DNA from: Eubacterium sp.
GTDB lineage: Bacteria > Bacillota > Clostridia > Peptostreptococcales > Anaerovoracaceae
DNA: 64,000 nt
Reading direction: 5' to 3'
Assembly (NCBI GenBank): GCA_021769965.1
Contig: JAETRU010000007.1
Span: 41,871 to 105,870 of the forward strand
The position numbers and the translations under genes were made by a program. Every line of letters begins with the position of its first letter. The first letter of the stretch is position 1. The notes beneath the pieces were generated by a model. It did not search any database and was not told the origin of the DNA. It was given only the letters and a program-made list of their open reading frames with translations. Below, in pieces: positions 7,287 through 14,904 of this stretch.

Positions 7287-9023
7287 TTACAACCCCAGCT
7301 CTTTCAGTTCTTCCTGTATCTGCTTGATCTCTTCATTTCGTTTGGTCTTTGCAGTGGTCGTCTTAATCGTCGGCTTATCAGACAGGAAGTACTTCTTCAC
7401 CATCTTATATGCCGGCATACCGGCGTTGATCCGGTCCATATCCTCATCCAGCTTTGCTGCCAGTTCCTCTGCCGTCATGTTATACTCGGTCAGATACCCT
7501 TTGTCGTAAACCACCTTAGCCCAAAGGACAAAGTCGTTTGTCTTCTCTCTGGTAAAGACCATGCTCTCCTCTACGTACGGCAGCACGTTGATCAGATTCT
7601 CGATCTCCTCCGGATAGACGTTCTTGCCGTTTTTCATGACGATGACGTTCTTCTTCCGTCCGCTGATAAACAGGTAGCCGTCTTCATCGATATAAGCCAG
7701 ATCGCCGGTGTGGAACCACCCGTCAATGAGGACCTCATCAGTGGCTTCCTGATTATCATAATAGCCCAGCATCACATTATCGCCTCTGACGACCAGCTCG
7801 CCAATGCCTTCTTCACCCGGATCCAGGATCTTCGCTTCCACGTTCGGCATGACTTTGCCGCAGGAACCCGGTTTCAGATAGCGATAGGTCTCGCTGGAAA
7901 TAGTCGGTGCTGTCTCCGTCAGACCGTAACCCTGTACAGTCAGGATTCCCAGATCGTTAAAGCCCTTTGACACTACCGGATCCAGCGCTGCCGCGCCGTT
8001 GATGATGAACCGCATCCGGCCGCCCAGCTGATCTATGATGGCCTTAAACATCTTCCGTCTCAGGTTGATGCCCACCTTATCACTGAAATTGCAGACCTTC
8101 ATGGCAAAAGCCACTTTGCCCTCCATGCCCTGAGCCTCGATCGCTTTGTTGATCTTTTTATACATACTCTCCAGCAGCAGCGGCACACTCATGATAACGG
8201 ACACGCCGTATTCCTTCAGATTCATGGTGATGTATTTCAGACCGTCGCAGAAGCAGTTCTTCATGCCCTGTGACAGGAAAGTCAGAAGCCCGCTCATGCC
8301 GTAGCAGTGGTGAAGCGGCAGGATCATCATATTGACGTCGTCCGGAAAGAACAGCTCTTCGCAGTTCATGCCGTAATTACAGCTCATGAAGTTTCTGTGA
8401 GACAGCATAACTGCCTTGGACTGAGAAGTCGTTCCGGAGGTGAACAGCAGATAGTTCATGGCATCCGGATCGATCTCAGCGTCCAGATAACGGCGGTCGC
8501 CTGCTTCGACCAGCTTCTGTCCCTGGTCGATGAGATGCATCAGAGAGGTTGCGGTCTCGCTTTCAAAATCCATGGCCACCAGCAGCGACAGGCGGGTGGA
8601 TCCCTCAGAATAGATTTCTTCTATGATCTTCGCAGTCTTCCTGTCATAGAAGATCACCTCTGCGTCGCTTCGGTTGAGGCAGCTGACCAGTTCCTCTTTC
8701 TGCAGCGCCTTGTCCAGGGGCACAGTAACGCCGATCCCGCAGCTGGCAGTGAAATACGCCAGACACCAGTTATAGCTGTTGTCACCTATAACGGCGACCC
8801 GCCTGCCCTGATAGCCCCGCTCCGTCAGCGCGGTTCCCAGATAGCCCATGGTCTCAAAAAGCCCGGCATAGGTGGTGTTGATGTAGTTGACTTCCTTTGT
8901 CTTCTTATCCTTTATCTTGGTGACAAAGGCCACCTTGTCAGCGTATTTTTCCGCCGACGTGCGCAGCAGTTCCCGCAGATCGCGGAATTCATAAAACTTC
9001 TTTTCTAATTTGTAATCTTTCAT
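7287..9023 (-). CDS. AMP-dependent long-chain acyl-CoA ligase
   Basis: An adenylate-forming enzyme of the ANL superfamily, closest in layout to long-chain fatty acid-CoA ligases. It would activate a carboxylate with ATP and transfer it to CoA. The phosphate-binding loop reads LLFTSGTTSQSKAVMLSHRN, the A5 motif is GYGLTETAP, and the A7/A8 region is GWFHTGDLAYIDEDGYLFISGRKKNVIV. A catalytic-lysine segment near the C-terminus is KTTTAKTKR. The start is ATG 9023 (MKDYKLEKKFYEF) with GAGG about nine bases upstream. A longer frame starting at 9080 would add 19 unlikely residues. It is monocistronic with its own terminator, and the acyl substrate cannot be read from the sequence. Confidence 0.88.
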   Translation of the reverse strand: MKDYKLEKKFYEFRDLRELLRTSAEKYADKVAFVTKIKDKKTKEVNYINTTYAGLFETMGYLGTALTERGYQGRRVAVIGDNSYNWCLAYFTASCGIGVTVPLDKALQKEELVSCLNRSDAEVIFYDRKTAKIIEEIYSEGSTRLSLLVAMDFESETATSLMHLIDQGQKLVEAGDRRYLDAEIDPDAMNYLLFTSGTTSQSKAVMLSHRNFMSCNYGMNCEELFFPDDVNMMILPLHHCYGMSGLLTFLSQGMKNCFCDGLKYITMNLKEYGVSVIMSVPLLLESMYKKINKAIEAQGMEGKVAFAMKVCNFSDKVGINLRRKMFKAIIDQLGGRMRFIINGAAALDPVVSKGFNDLGILTVQGYGLTETAPTISSETYRYLKPGSCGKVMPNVEAKILDPGEEGIGELVVRGDNVMLGYYDNQEATDEVLIDGWFHTGDLAYIDEDGYLFISGRKKNVIVMKNGKNVYPEEIENLINVLPYVEESMVFTREKTNDFVLWAKVVYDKGYLTEYNMTAEELAAKLDEDMDRINAGMPAYKMVKKYFLSDKPTIKTTTAKTKRNEEIKQIQEELKELGL

Positions 9024-9120
9024 ATACTTATCCTCTGTATCATTAAGGTTGCCCTTCTTCTCTATATTATAGATTACCATTTTATCGCGTGGGTGTCAAA
9101 CAAAAGCAGCTTACTCTGCG

Positions 9121-9804
9121 TTACTCTGTGACGATCACACCCAGCATTCTGGCAAGATCTGCTGCCTGCCATATATTTACGACAGCTCCTCTCAGCTCGC
9201 TGCCGCTGTCGGAAACGCTGATTCCTTCCAGTGTGCAGTCTGTAAAGTCCAGATCCTTCAGCGCCGTTTTGAAAAAATCTGTCCGGACAAAACGGCATTC
9301 CTGCATCCTGATGTTCTTCAGTCCGCAGGACGCGAAAAAGCACTCTGTAAAATCGCTGCCTGCCAAAGCGCACTGTTTCAGCTTCGCCGACGTAAAATTG
9401 GCGTAGGCCAGACTGCTGTCTTTAACAGTCAGGTGGGAAATGCTGCTTTCACTGAGATCAGCACTCCTCATCTGGCATTCTCTGAAAGCGCACTGCTGTA
9501 TCCAGCTCCCGGAAAGCTTTGCTCCTGCCAGCAGGCAGTCCTGAAACAGCACGTTGCGAAAAGTGCACTTCCGAAGATCCGCCGTCTCCAGGCGGCAGTG
9601 CTCAAAGACCGTATTTTCAAATGTCATACCCTGCAGGTTCATCCCCGTCAGATCTTCGTCAGTGAACCGGACGCCTGCCACGTCGCACTCCTCTTCTCTG
9701 ACTTCTACCAGCCAGTACTTTCCAAACTTTATCTCTTCCAGATCCTCCGGCAGACTGACGCTTCTGACGGTAAATCCACTCTTATTATTGTGATCGGTTT
9801 TCAT
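9121..9804 (-). CDS. Pentapeptide-repeat protein
   Basis: A 227-residue protein built almost wholly of A(D/N)LXX-type pentapeptide repeats. Examples are LTGMNLQGMTFENTVFEHC, LETADLRKCTFRNVLFQDC, MRSADLSESSISHL and LAYANFTSAKLKQCALAGSDF. Such repeats fold as a right-handed quadrilateral beta helix. Some members protect DNA gyrase by mimicking DNA; most have no known role. No signal peptide or membrane segment is seen. The chosen start, ATG 9804 (MKTDHNN), follows AGAGGGGGACT. An in-frame ATG at 9825 with GGAG is also possible. Cysteine is unusually frequent in the repeats. The gene stands alone between the CoA ligase and the divergent EamA gene. Confidence 0.85.
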   Translation of the reverse strand: MKTDHNNKSGFTVRSVSLPEDLEEIKFGKYWLVEVREEECDVAGVRFTDEDLTGMNLQGMTFENTVFEHCRLETADLRKCTFRNVLFQDCLLAGAKLSGSWIQQCAFRECQMRSADLSESSISHLTVKDSSLAYANFTSAKLKQCALAGSDFTECFFASCGLKNIRMQECRFVRTDFFKTALKDLDFTDCTLEGISVSDSGSELRGAVVNIWQAADLARMLGVIVTE

Positions 9805-9989
9805 AGTCCCCCTCTTTCTAAACATGTGTTCTCCGTCATCTATTGTGCCACATTTCTCTGCAGAATACAAGGGTGAATGATGCCGGCTCCTGATTTCACA
9901 TATACAGGCTGTAACAAAATGAGGTCTTGCGCATGTTTTTTAAAAATGATAAAGTATAGTGGCGATTAAAAAATGAGGAGGAATACTAT

Positions 9990-10874
9990 ATGAAGAAAGA
10001 ATATCTCTTTGCCTCGATAACGATTTTCTTCTGGGGTTCTTCGGCGGCGGTCAACGCGCTGCTGCTGCAGTCTCTCAGCACCATGACTGTACTCTTTTAT
10101 ACCAGTATCGTCGCAGTGGTCTTCCTTGCAGCATATAACCTGGTTACCGGCCGCATGGCCCTTCTCAGAAAAATATCCCTGCGGGATCTTATCATTATGT
10201 GCGGCATCGGTTTTCTCGGCACGTTCATGTACAACGGCCTCCTGTACTACAGCATGACACTGATGAAAGCCCAGCAGGCATTTATCATCAATTATCTGTG
10301 GCCTATCATGGTGGTGGTCTTCTCCTGTTTCATCCTGAAGCAGAAGATGACCCCGCGCAAGGGAATCTCTCTGCTGCTGTCCTTTTTCGGCGTTGCCATC
10401 GTTGCCACAGAAGGCGATCTGCTCAGTCTGGGAAACATAGATCTCCTCGGCACCGGCACCTGTATTCTGGCAGCTGTATCCTACGGTCTCTATTCTGTGC
10501 TTACCATCAGAGTTACCCACGACAAGTTTGTGACTATGATGATCTATTATGGTGTATCTGCCATCGTTTCTACCGTAATACTCGCGGCAGGCGGCGGTTT
10601 TCCTGTATTAGAAGCCGGCCAGTGGCCGGGCATCCTGTGGGACGGCGTTCTGGTTTACGGCGTGGCCTTTACCACCTGGGCTCTGGCGCTGGATCTTGGC
10701 GATACGGCAAAGATGTCAAATCTGATCTACCTGACCCCTTTCGTTTCCCTGATCTGGATCTACTTCCTCATCGGCGAACCGATCGAATGGTCTTCCTACG
10801 CGGGCCTGGGCCTGATCATTCTGGGCGTTATACTGCAGATCGTGAATTTCGGCAAAAAGCGCCTCTTGACTTAA
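9990..10874 (+). CDS. EamA-family (DMT superfamily) transporter
   Basis: A 294-residue integral membrane protein with ten predicted hydrophobic helices arranged as two EamA repeats (about 5-140 and 150-288). The hallmarks are the N-terminal ITIFFWGSSAAVNALLL, and in the second half TGTCILAAVSYGLYSV and YLTPFVSLIWIYFLIGEPI, the standard DMT signature. Members export amino acids, metabolites or drugs; the substrate here cannot be told. The start has GAGGAGG eight bases upstream. It is the first plus-strand gene. The trpS promoter -35 box overlaps its stop codon, so the two genes are close but separately controlled. Confidence 0.9.
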   Translation: MKKEYLFASITIFFWGSSAAVNALLLQSLSTMTVLFYTSIVAVVFLAAYNLVTGRMALLRKISLRDLIIMCGIGFLGTFMYNGLLYYSMTLMKAQQAFIINYLWPIMVVVFSCFILKQKMTPRKGISLLLSFFGVAIVATEGDLLSLGNIDLLGTGTCILAAVSYGLYSVLTIRVTHDKFVTMMIYYGVSAIVSTVILAAGGGFPVLEAGQWPGILWDGVLVYGVAFTTWALALDLGDTAKMSNLIYLTPFVSLIWIYFLIGEPIEWSSYAGLGLIILGVILQIVNFGKKRLLT

Positions 10875-10894
10875 CCCTTCTGTTGTGCTAGAAT
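10866..10894 (+). promoter_or_regulatory. Promoter of the T-box/trpS transcript
   Basis: TTGACT (10866-10871) and TAGAAT (10889-10894) with a 17-bp spacer. The -35 box contains the stop codon region of the upstream EamA gene. Confidence 0.75.
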
Positions 10895-10920
10895 TTTTAA
10901 GTATAAAGTTCATATCCACA

Positions 10921-11236
10921 AAACCGATGAGTAAGAGTAGTAACCGGCAAAGGTCGTCAGAAGAGAGCCGCAGATGGTGGGATCGCGGCGGCGGACAGGC
11001 AGGCGAATGGACTTACGAGGGCAAACCGAACCGCAGAGCGAGGGCCGTCAGGACCGAGAAACGAAGGTCTGACTGACACCCTTTGATCACGCGAAGTAGG
11101 GGCGACGGGTTCGACCGTGACATCGAAGGACATATGACAGTATGTTCATGAGGGGGTCTGCCTGCGAAGGCGGATCAACGAGGGTGGTATCGCAGAAGCA
11201 TCGCTTTTGTCCCTTGACGGGGCAAAGGCTTTTTTG
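10921..11236 (+). promoter_or_regulatory. T-box leader controlling trpS (tRNA-Trp sensing)
   Basis: The leader has a stem I with the GATGAGTAAGAGTAG start, an AGAGAG distal bulge and a GGTGGGA apical loop. Its specifier region GCGAATGGACTT contains the Trp codon TGG. The conserved T-box sequence GAGGGTGGTATCGCAG (about 11180-11195) carries the antiterminator bulge that pairs with the uncharged tRNA end. A terminator stem of about 11 pairs (GCTTTTGTCCC/GGGGCAAAGGC) is followed by TTTTTT. Uncharged tRNA-Trp would favour antitermination and raise TrpRS synthesis. The specifier agrees with the downstream gene. Confidence 0.93.
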
Positions 11237-11263
11237 ATTTTATGAAAGAAAGAGGTAATAACA

Positions 11264-12250
11264 ATGAAAAGAGTTTTTTCCGGCGTACAGCCGACTGGCA
11301 ACATTCATCTCGGCAACTATCTGGGCGCGCTCAGACAGTTCGTGGAACTGCAGGAGGATCATGAGTGCATCTACTGCATCGTCGATGAGCACGCGATCAC
11401 AGTACCGCAGGATCCGAAAGAACTGCGGAAACACATTCTGGACGTAGCGTCTCTGTATCTGGCTGTAGGCGTGGATCCGAAGAAATCCATCGTTTTCGTT
11501 CAGTCTGATGTGCCGGGCCACGCGGAGCTGGGATGGGTCCTCAACTGTAACTGTTACACCGGTGAGCTTTCCCGAATGACCCAGTTCAAGGCAAAGAGCC
11601 ACAACAAAGAATCCGCGCCGACAGGACTGTTCACATACCCTGTCCTGATGGCCGCTGACATTCTGCTGTATGACACGGATATAGTTCCTGTAGGTAACGA
11701 CCAGAAACAGCACATCGAACTCTGCCGTGACATCGCCATCCGGGTCAACAATACCAAAAAAAAGACCTTTGTAGTTCCTGAAGGCCGTTATCTGAAGGAA
11801 GGCGCGCGTATCATGGCGCTGGACGATCCGACGCAGAAGATGAGTAAATCCGCGCCGAACATTCACAGCCGTATCTCCCTGCTGGACGATCCTGCGAAGA
11901 TCAAGAAGTCCATCATGAAGGCTACGACTGACTCTGAGGGCGTGATCCGCTTTGATCCGGAAAACAAACCGGGCGTCAGCAACCTGATGAACATTTACAG
12001 CGTGCTTGCAGGCGTTTCCCTGGAGCAGATCGAGAAAGACTACGAAGGAAAAGGCTACGGCGATTTCAAGAAGGATCTGGTAGAGATCACGGTAAACGCG
12101 CTGGCTCCGATCAAAGCCAGATATGAAGAGATCCGATACTCTGATGAACTGATCGACATCCTGAAAGACGGCGCGGCGCGTGCCAACGCTATCGCGAAGC
12201 CGGTTATGCAGAGAGTAAAGGATAACTTCGGTCTGGGACTGGGACGTTAA
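11264..12250 (+). CDS. trpS: Tryptophan-tRNA ligase
   Basis: A class I aminoacyl-tRNA synthetase that charges tRNA-Trp with tryptophan, using ATP, in the cytoplasm. Its 328 residues are normal for bacterial TrpRS. The HIGH-type signature is GNIHLGNY (13-19) after SGVQPTG. The KMSKS loop is QKMSKSAPN near residue 195. The Trp-binding region CNCYTGELSRMTQFK and the DILLYDTDIVPVGNDQKQHIE segment are intact. AGAGGTAATAACA precedes the ATG. It is the only gene behind the T-box leader. Confidence 0.97.
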   Translation: MKRVFSGVQPTGNIHLGNYLGALRQFVELQEDHECIYCIVDEHAITVPQDPKELRKHILDVASLYLAVGVDPKKSIVFVQSDVPGHAELGWVLNCNCYTGELSRMTQFKAKSHNKESAPTGLFTYPVLMAADILLYDTDIVPVGNDQKQHIELCRDIAIRVNNTKKKTFVVPEGRYLKEGARIMALDDPTQKMSKSAPNIHSRISLLDDPAKIKKSIMKATTDSEGVIRFDPENKPGVSNLMNIYSVLAGVSLEQIEKDYEGKGYGDFKKDLVEITVNALAPIKARYEEIRYSDELIDILKDGAARANAIAKPVMQRVKDNFGLGLGR

Positions 12251-12265
12251 GACATCGCTGGTTTA

Positions 12266-12342
12266 TTGACAAAAGTGTCAAAGAATAAAAAAAGTGTCGA
12301 TCCTGTCAACATTTCAGAATCAAAACGTTGACAGGATCGACA
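12266..12342. repeat. Nested inverted repeats downstream of trpS
   Basis: TTGACA-AAAG-TGTCAA (12266-12281) is a perfect small palindrome. It is followed by a perfect 16-bp inverted repeat: TGTCGATCCTGTCAAC (12295-12310) and its reverse complement (12327-12342), separated by 16 bp. On the plus strand there is no T-tract after it. On the minus strand the large hairpin is followed by CTTTTTTTATTC, which would make it a minus-strand terminator. The repeated TTGACA/TGTCAA units could also bind a protein. Confidence 0.7.
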
Positions 12343-12390
12343 GCGCAAAAGAAATTTCCTGGGTTTACCGCGAAGAAAACAAATTTTCTC

Positions 12391-12419
12391 TTCACAACAA
12401 TAAATTTTTATGCTATAAT
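12391..12419 (+). promoter_or_regulatory. Promoter of tRNA-Arg
   Basis: TTCACA, 17-bp spacer, then TATAAT preceded by TGC (extended -10), ending about 12 bp before the tRNA 5' end. Confidence 0.7.
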
Positions 12420-12430
12420 ACTATTGTTAT

Positions 12431-12506
12431 GCGCCAGTAGCTCAGGGGATAGAGTAGCACACTCCGAATGTGAAGGCCGCAGGTTCGATTCCTGTCTGGC
12501 GCACCA
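12431..12506 (+). tRNA. tRNA-Arg (anticodon CCG)
   Basis: A 76-nt cloverleaf. The acceptor stem GCGCCAG pairs with CTGGCGC, followed by discriminator A and an encoded CCA. The anticodon loop CTCCGAA gives anticodon CCG, which reads CGG arginine codons. The T arm GCAGG-TTCGATT-CCTGT is standard. The anticodon stem has a G-A mismatch at its first pair. A strong terminator follows within five bases, so it is a single-gene transcript. Confidence 0.95.
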
Positions 12507-12510
12507 AAGT

Positions 12511-12558
12511 AAAAACCGCTGTAAATGTCTGTTTTCAGACGTTTACAGCGGTTTTTCT
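12511..12558 (+). terminator. Terminator of tRNA-Arg (bidirectional)
   Basis: AAAAACCGCTGTAAA-type arm (12511-12529) pairs nearly perfectly with its complement ending in GCGGTTTTT (12541-12556). A-tract and T-tract flank both sides, so it can also end minus-strand transcription from the YitT gene. Confidence 0.92.
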
Positions 12559-12671
12559 TTCAGTCATAATTCACATTTTTTGTGATCGATCTGGTTGTTT
12601 TGATATAAAGACGCACGCTTCAGTGCTGCGCCAGGTGCTGCACCAGTCGTCCGGCAGTTTCTATATGACTG

Positions 12672-13547
12672 CTAATCTCCATCGATGCTGCTGAATCCTT
12701 TGCCGCTGCCCCACACAGTCTCCACGTGAAGCACAGTAACGAAAGCGCCGGGATCCACAGACGCCAGAAAACGCTTCAGCAGCATGCTCTCTCTGGGCGA
12801 GCACAGAACGACCAGTTCCTTCTTCTGCTGTCCGGTAAACTCCCCTACTGTGGTACGGCTGGACACGCCCCGGTTCAGCTCCTTCATAACGAACTCCACA
12901 GTTTCATCAGCCCTTGCGGTAAGAATATTGACCTGGACGATCTTTGTCTCAAAACCGTAGATAATAAAGTCTACCATCTTAGAAGCGATAAACTGTGTCA
13001 CAAGCGCGTATAACGCGATATTCCGCCCGTAAATAAACGCGGAGATCACGATGATACCGGCGTCTAACAGAAGCAGGATCTTACTGATATCCACCTGCGG
13101 CATCAGCTTTTTCTTAATAATATTGGCGATGGATTCAGTACCGCAGAACGCGTAGCCTCTCCAGAATACGATACCGTTGCAGACTCCGGAAAACACGCCG
13201 CAGAAGATCGCCGCCAGGATCACGTCCTTTTCTTCGAGGAGCTGAAAATCAAACAGTTCCAGCACGAACAGGACAGCCGGATATAACAGGGTCACAACCA
13301 GAACTTTCTTCGCCTCGCGAAACCCTATCGTAAAAACCACTACCAGTAAGATCAGAAAAGCGCCTGCGTAATAGGCTAAAGAAAAATTGATGTCCACAAA
13401 GTACTGCAGGATCCGTACGATGCCTGTAAGACCTCCGCTGGTCAGTCCGTTGGGTATCATCACCGCTGTGGTGGCAAAAGCGCCGACCGTACAGGCGATG
13501 AGCAGAAAGAAGATATCAGCCAGAGCTTTTTTTCCTTTATCCTTCAT
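12672..13547 (-). CDS. YitT family membrane protein (DUF161/DUF2179)
   Basis: A 291-residue protein with five or six hydrophobic helices in the first ~185 residues. The characteristic segments are AVMIPNGLTSGGLTGIVRIL and FCGVFSGVCNGIVFWRGYAFCGTESIA. A soluble C-terminal DUF2179 domain follows (about 210-285, ILTARADETVEFVMKELNRGVSSRTTVGEFTG). The family is widespread in Firmicutes and its transport role is undefined. The start ATG 13547 (MKDKGKKALADIFF) has AAAGGA about seven bases upstream and overlaps the methyltransferase gene by 11 bp. It therefore looks like the last gene of a YgiQ-methyltransferase-YitT operon. Confidence 0.88.
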   Translation of the reverse strand: MKDKGKKALADIFFLLIACTVGAFATTAVMIPNGLTSGGLTGIVRILQYFVDINFSLAYYAGAFLILLVVVFTIGFREAKKVLVVTLLYPAVLFVLELFDFQLLEEKDVILAAIFCGVFSGVCNGIVFWRGYAFCGTESIANIIKKKLMPQVDISKILLLLDAGIIVISAFIYGRNIALYALVTQFIASKMVDFIIYGFETKIVQVNILTARADETVEFVMKELNRGVSSRTTVGEFTGQQKKELVVLCSPRESMLLKRFLASVDPGAFVTVLHVETVWGSGKGFSSIDGD

Positions 13548-14904
13548 AGTCGATCCTTTCATAAACTGTATTTCCAAATATATCCGCTACCTTTACACGG
13601 ATATGGCAGGGACCCGATACGATCTTCTCACAGAACTCCGGCAGAACTTCCTTTGTTCGGGTAAAAACCTGCTCCGGCCGGTGCACCTGGTCCCGCGGGT
13701 CAAAGTCCACACTCCATGAGGAGACCATTTCCAGCGGCGACTCCCTGACGATCTTCCTGACAGTCTGATGTGCCTTCTCGGCTACACTTCTGGCAAGATC
13801 ACGCTCCGACAGGGACAGCAGCCTGACCCGCAGCAGGACCTTCTCCGAAGCGGGAAACGGCTCAGCCTCAATGCCCACCTTCACCGACAGCGACGGCTTC
13901 GATCGCTTTGACATATCGTAGACCCGAAAACCCGCCTCAGGATCCGCCGCGCCGTCAAAGCTGCCAAAACCATTGTCAGAGCCTGACTGACTGAGGCGGC
14001 TCAGACGGCTGATGGTGTTTTCCACAGCCAGACGTCCTGAATCACACACGATGAATCTTCTTTTTTTGGCCGCGGCCACTGCCGCCAGAGTCCCGCTGCC
14101 GCAGAAAAAGTCAGCGCACAGATCGCCCTCTTTCGTGCAGCTTTCCATCATGCGGGCGATCAGCTGCTCAGGTTTCTGTGTGGCGTAACCGGTCCGTTCC
14201 GCCGATGTGCGCCCCACCATATCGATGTTCCACACATCCTTCATATTGACCATGGTGTACCAGCCCACGTCATCCTTATATTCCTTCACGCCTTTAAAAT
14301 GATATGGCTTCAGCTGGCGGTTATAGGACTTCTCCTGCTGCGGAAAGAACTGATACTTTCCTGTTTTGCTGTAGACCAGAATGGTATCATGCTTGCGTGA
14401 AAAATGTTTTTTGCCGGATCCGCCGGACTTGTAAGTCCATACGATCTCGTTGACAAAGTTTTTCTCGCCGAAGATCTCATCCATGAAGACCTTTACATAA
14501 TGTGCCGCGTGCCAGTCAAGATGGACCCAGATCAGACCGTCGTCAGCCAGCAGATCGCGCATGAGATAAAGCCGGGCCGTAAGCATTTTCAAATAAGCGG
14601 CCAGACCTTTCTCCCATTTGTCCGCGTAAGCCCTGTGACGGATATTCTCCCCGCCTGCCCGGACCACCGCGTCGTAGTCTGCCTTAGAAAAGAAAGGCGG
14701 ATCGATATAGATCATCTTTATCTTGCCGGCCATATTATATTCCGTCAGAAGGGTTTTCATGACCCCTTTGTTATCGCCGCAGATGACCATATTCTCCGCG
14801 GCGCTTCCTACCTCTTCGATCAGCGACAGCGGTTTACCTTTTGCGTTTTCGTACTGTCTTTTTCCGGCTTTTTTGATTCTCGTAAATTCGCTTATCAGGC
14901 TCAT
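13537..14904 (-). CDS. Site-specific DNA methyltransferase (N6/N4, beta-class)
   Basis: A 455-residue DNA modification enzyme transferring a methyl group from SAM to adenine N6 or cytosine N4. Motif IV is DPPF (residues 68-71), preceded by KMIYI. Motif I lies later as DFFCGSGTLAAVAA (about 265). The order IV before I, with the target-recognition region between, defines the beta class. A DGLIWVHLDWHAAHYVKVFMDEIFG segment is typical of type III Mod-like and orphan enzymes. The last ~130 residues are an extra domain I cannot name. No restriction enzyme is adjacent, so it is an orphan or accessory methylase. The start ATG 14904 has GGAGGG eight bases upstream and lies 71 bp inside the end of the YgiQ gene. 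Confidence 0.85.
   Translation of the reverse strand: MSLISEFTRIKKAGKRQYENAKGKPLSLIEEVGSAAENMVICGDNKGVMKTLLTEYNMAGKIKMIYIDPPFFSKADYDAVVRAGGENIRHRAYADKWEKGLAAYLKMLTARLYLMRDLLADDGLIWVHLDWHAAHYVKVFMDEIFGEKNFVNEIVWTYKSGGSGKKHFSRKHDTILVYSKTGKYQFFPQQEKSYNRQLKPYHFKGVKEYKDDVGWYTMVNMKDVWNIDMVGRTSAERTGYATQKPEQLIARMMESCTKEGDLCADFFCGSGTLAAVAAAKKRRFIVCDSGRLAVENTISRLSRLSQSGSDNGFGSFDGAADPEAGFRVYDMSKRSKPSLSVKVGIEAEPFPASEKVLLRVRLLSLSERDLARSVAEKAHQTVRKIVRESPLEMVSSWSVDFDPRDQVHRPEQVFTRTKEVLPEFCEKIVSGPCHIRVKVADIFGNTVYERIDYEG

Noticed and set aside
9966..10520. 184-codon minus-strand frame
   Set aside because: Antisense to the EamA transporter and rich in His and Gln as shadows of hydrophobic genes usually are.
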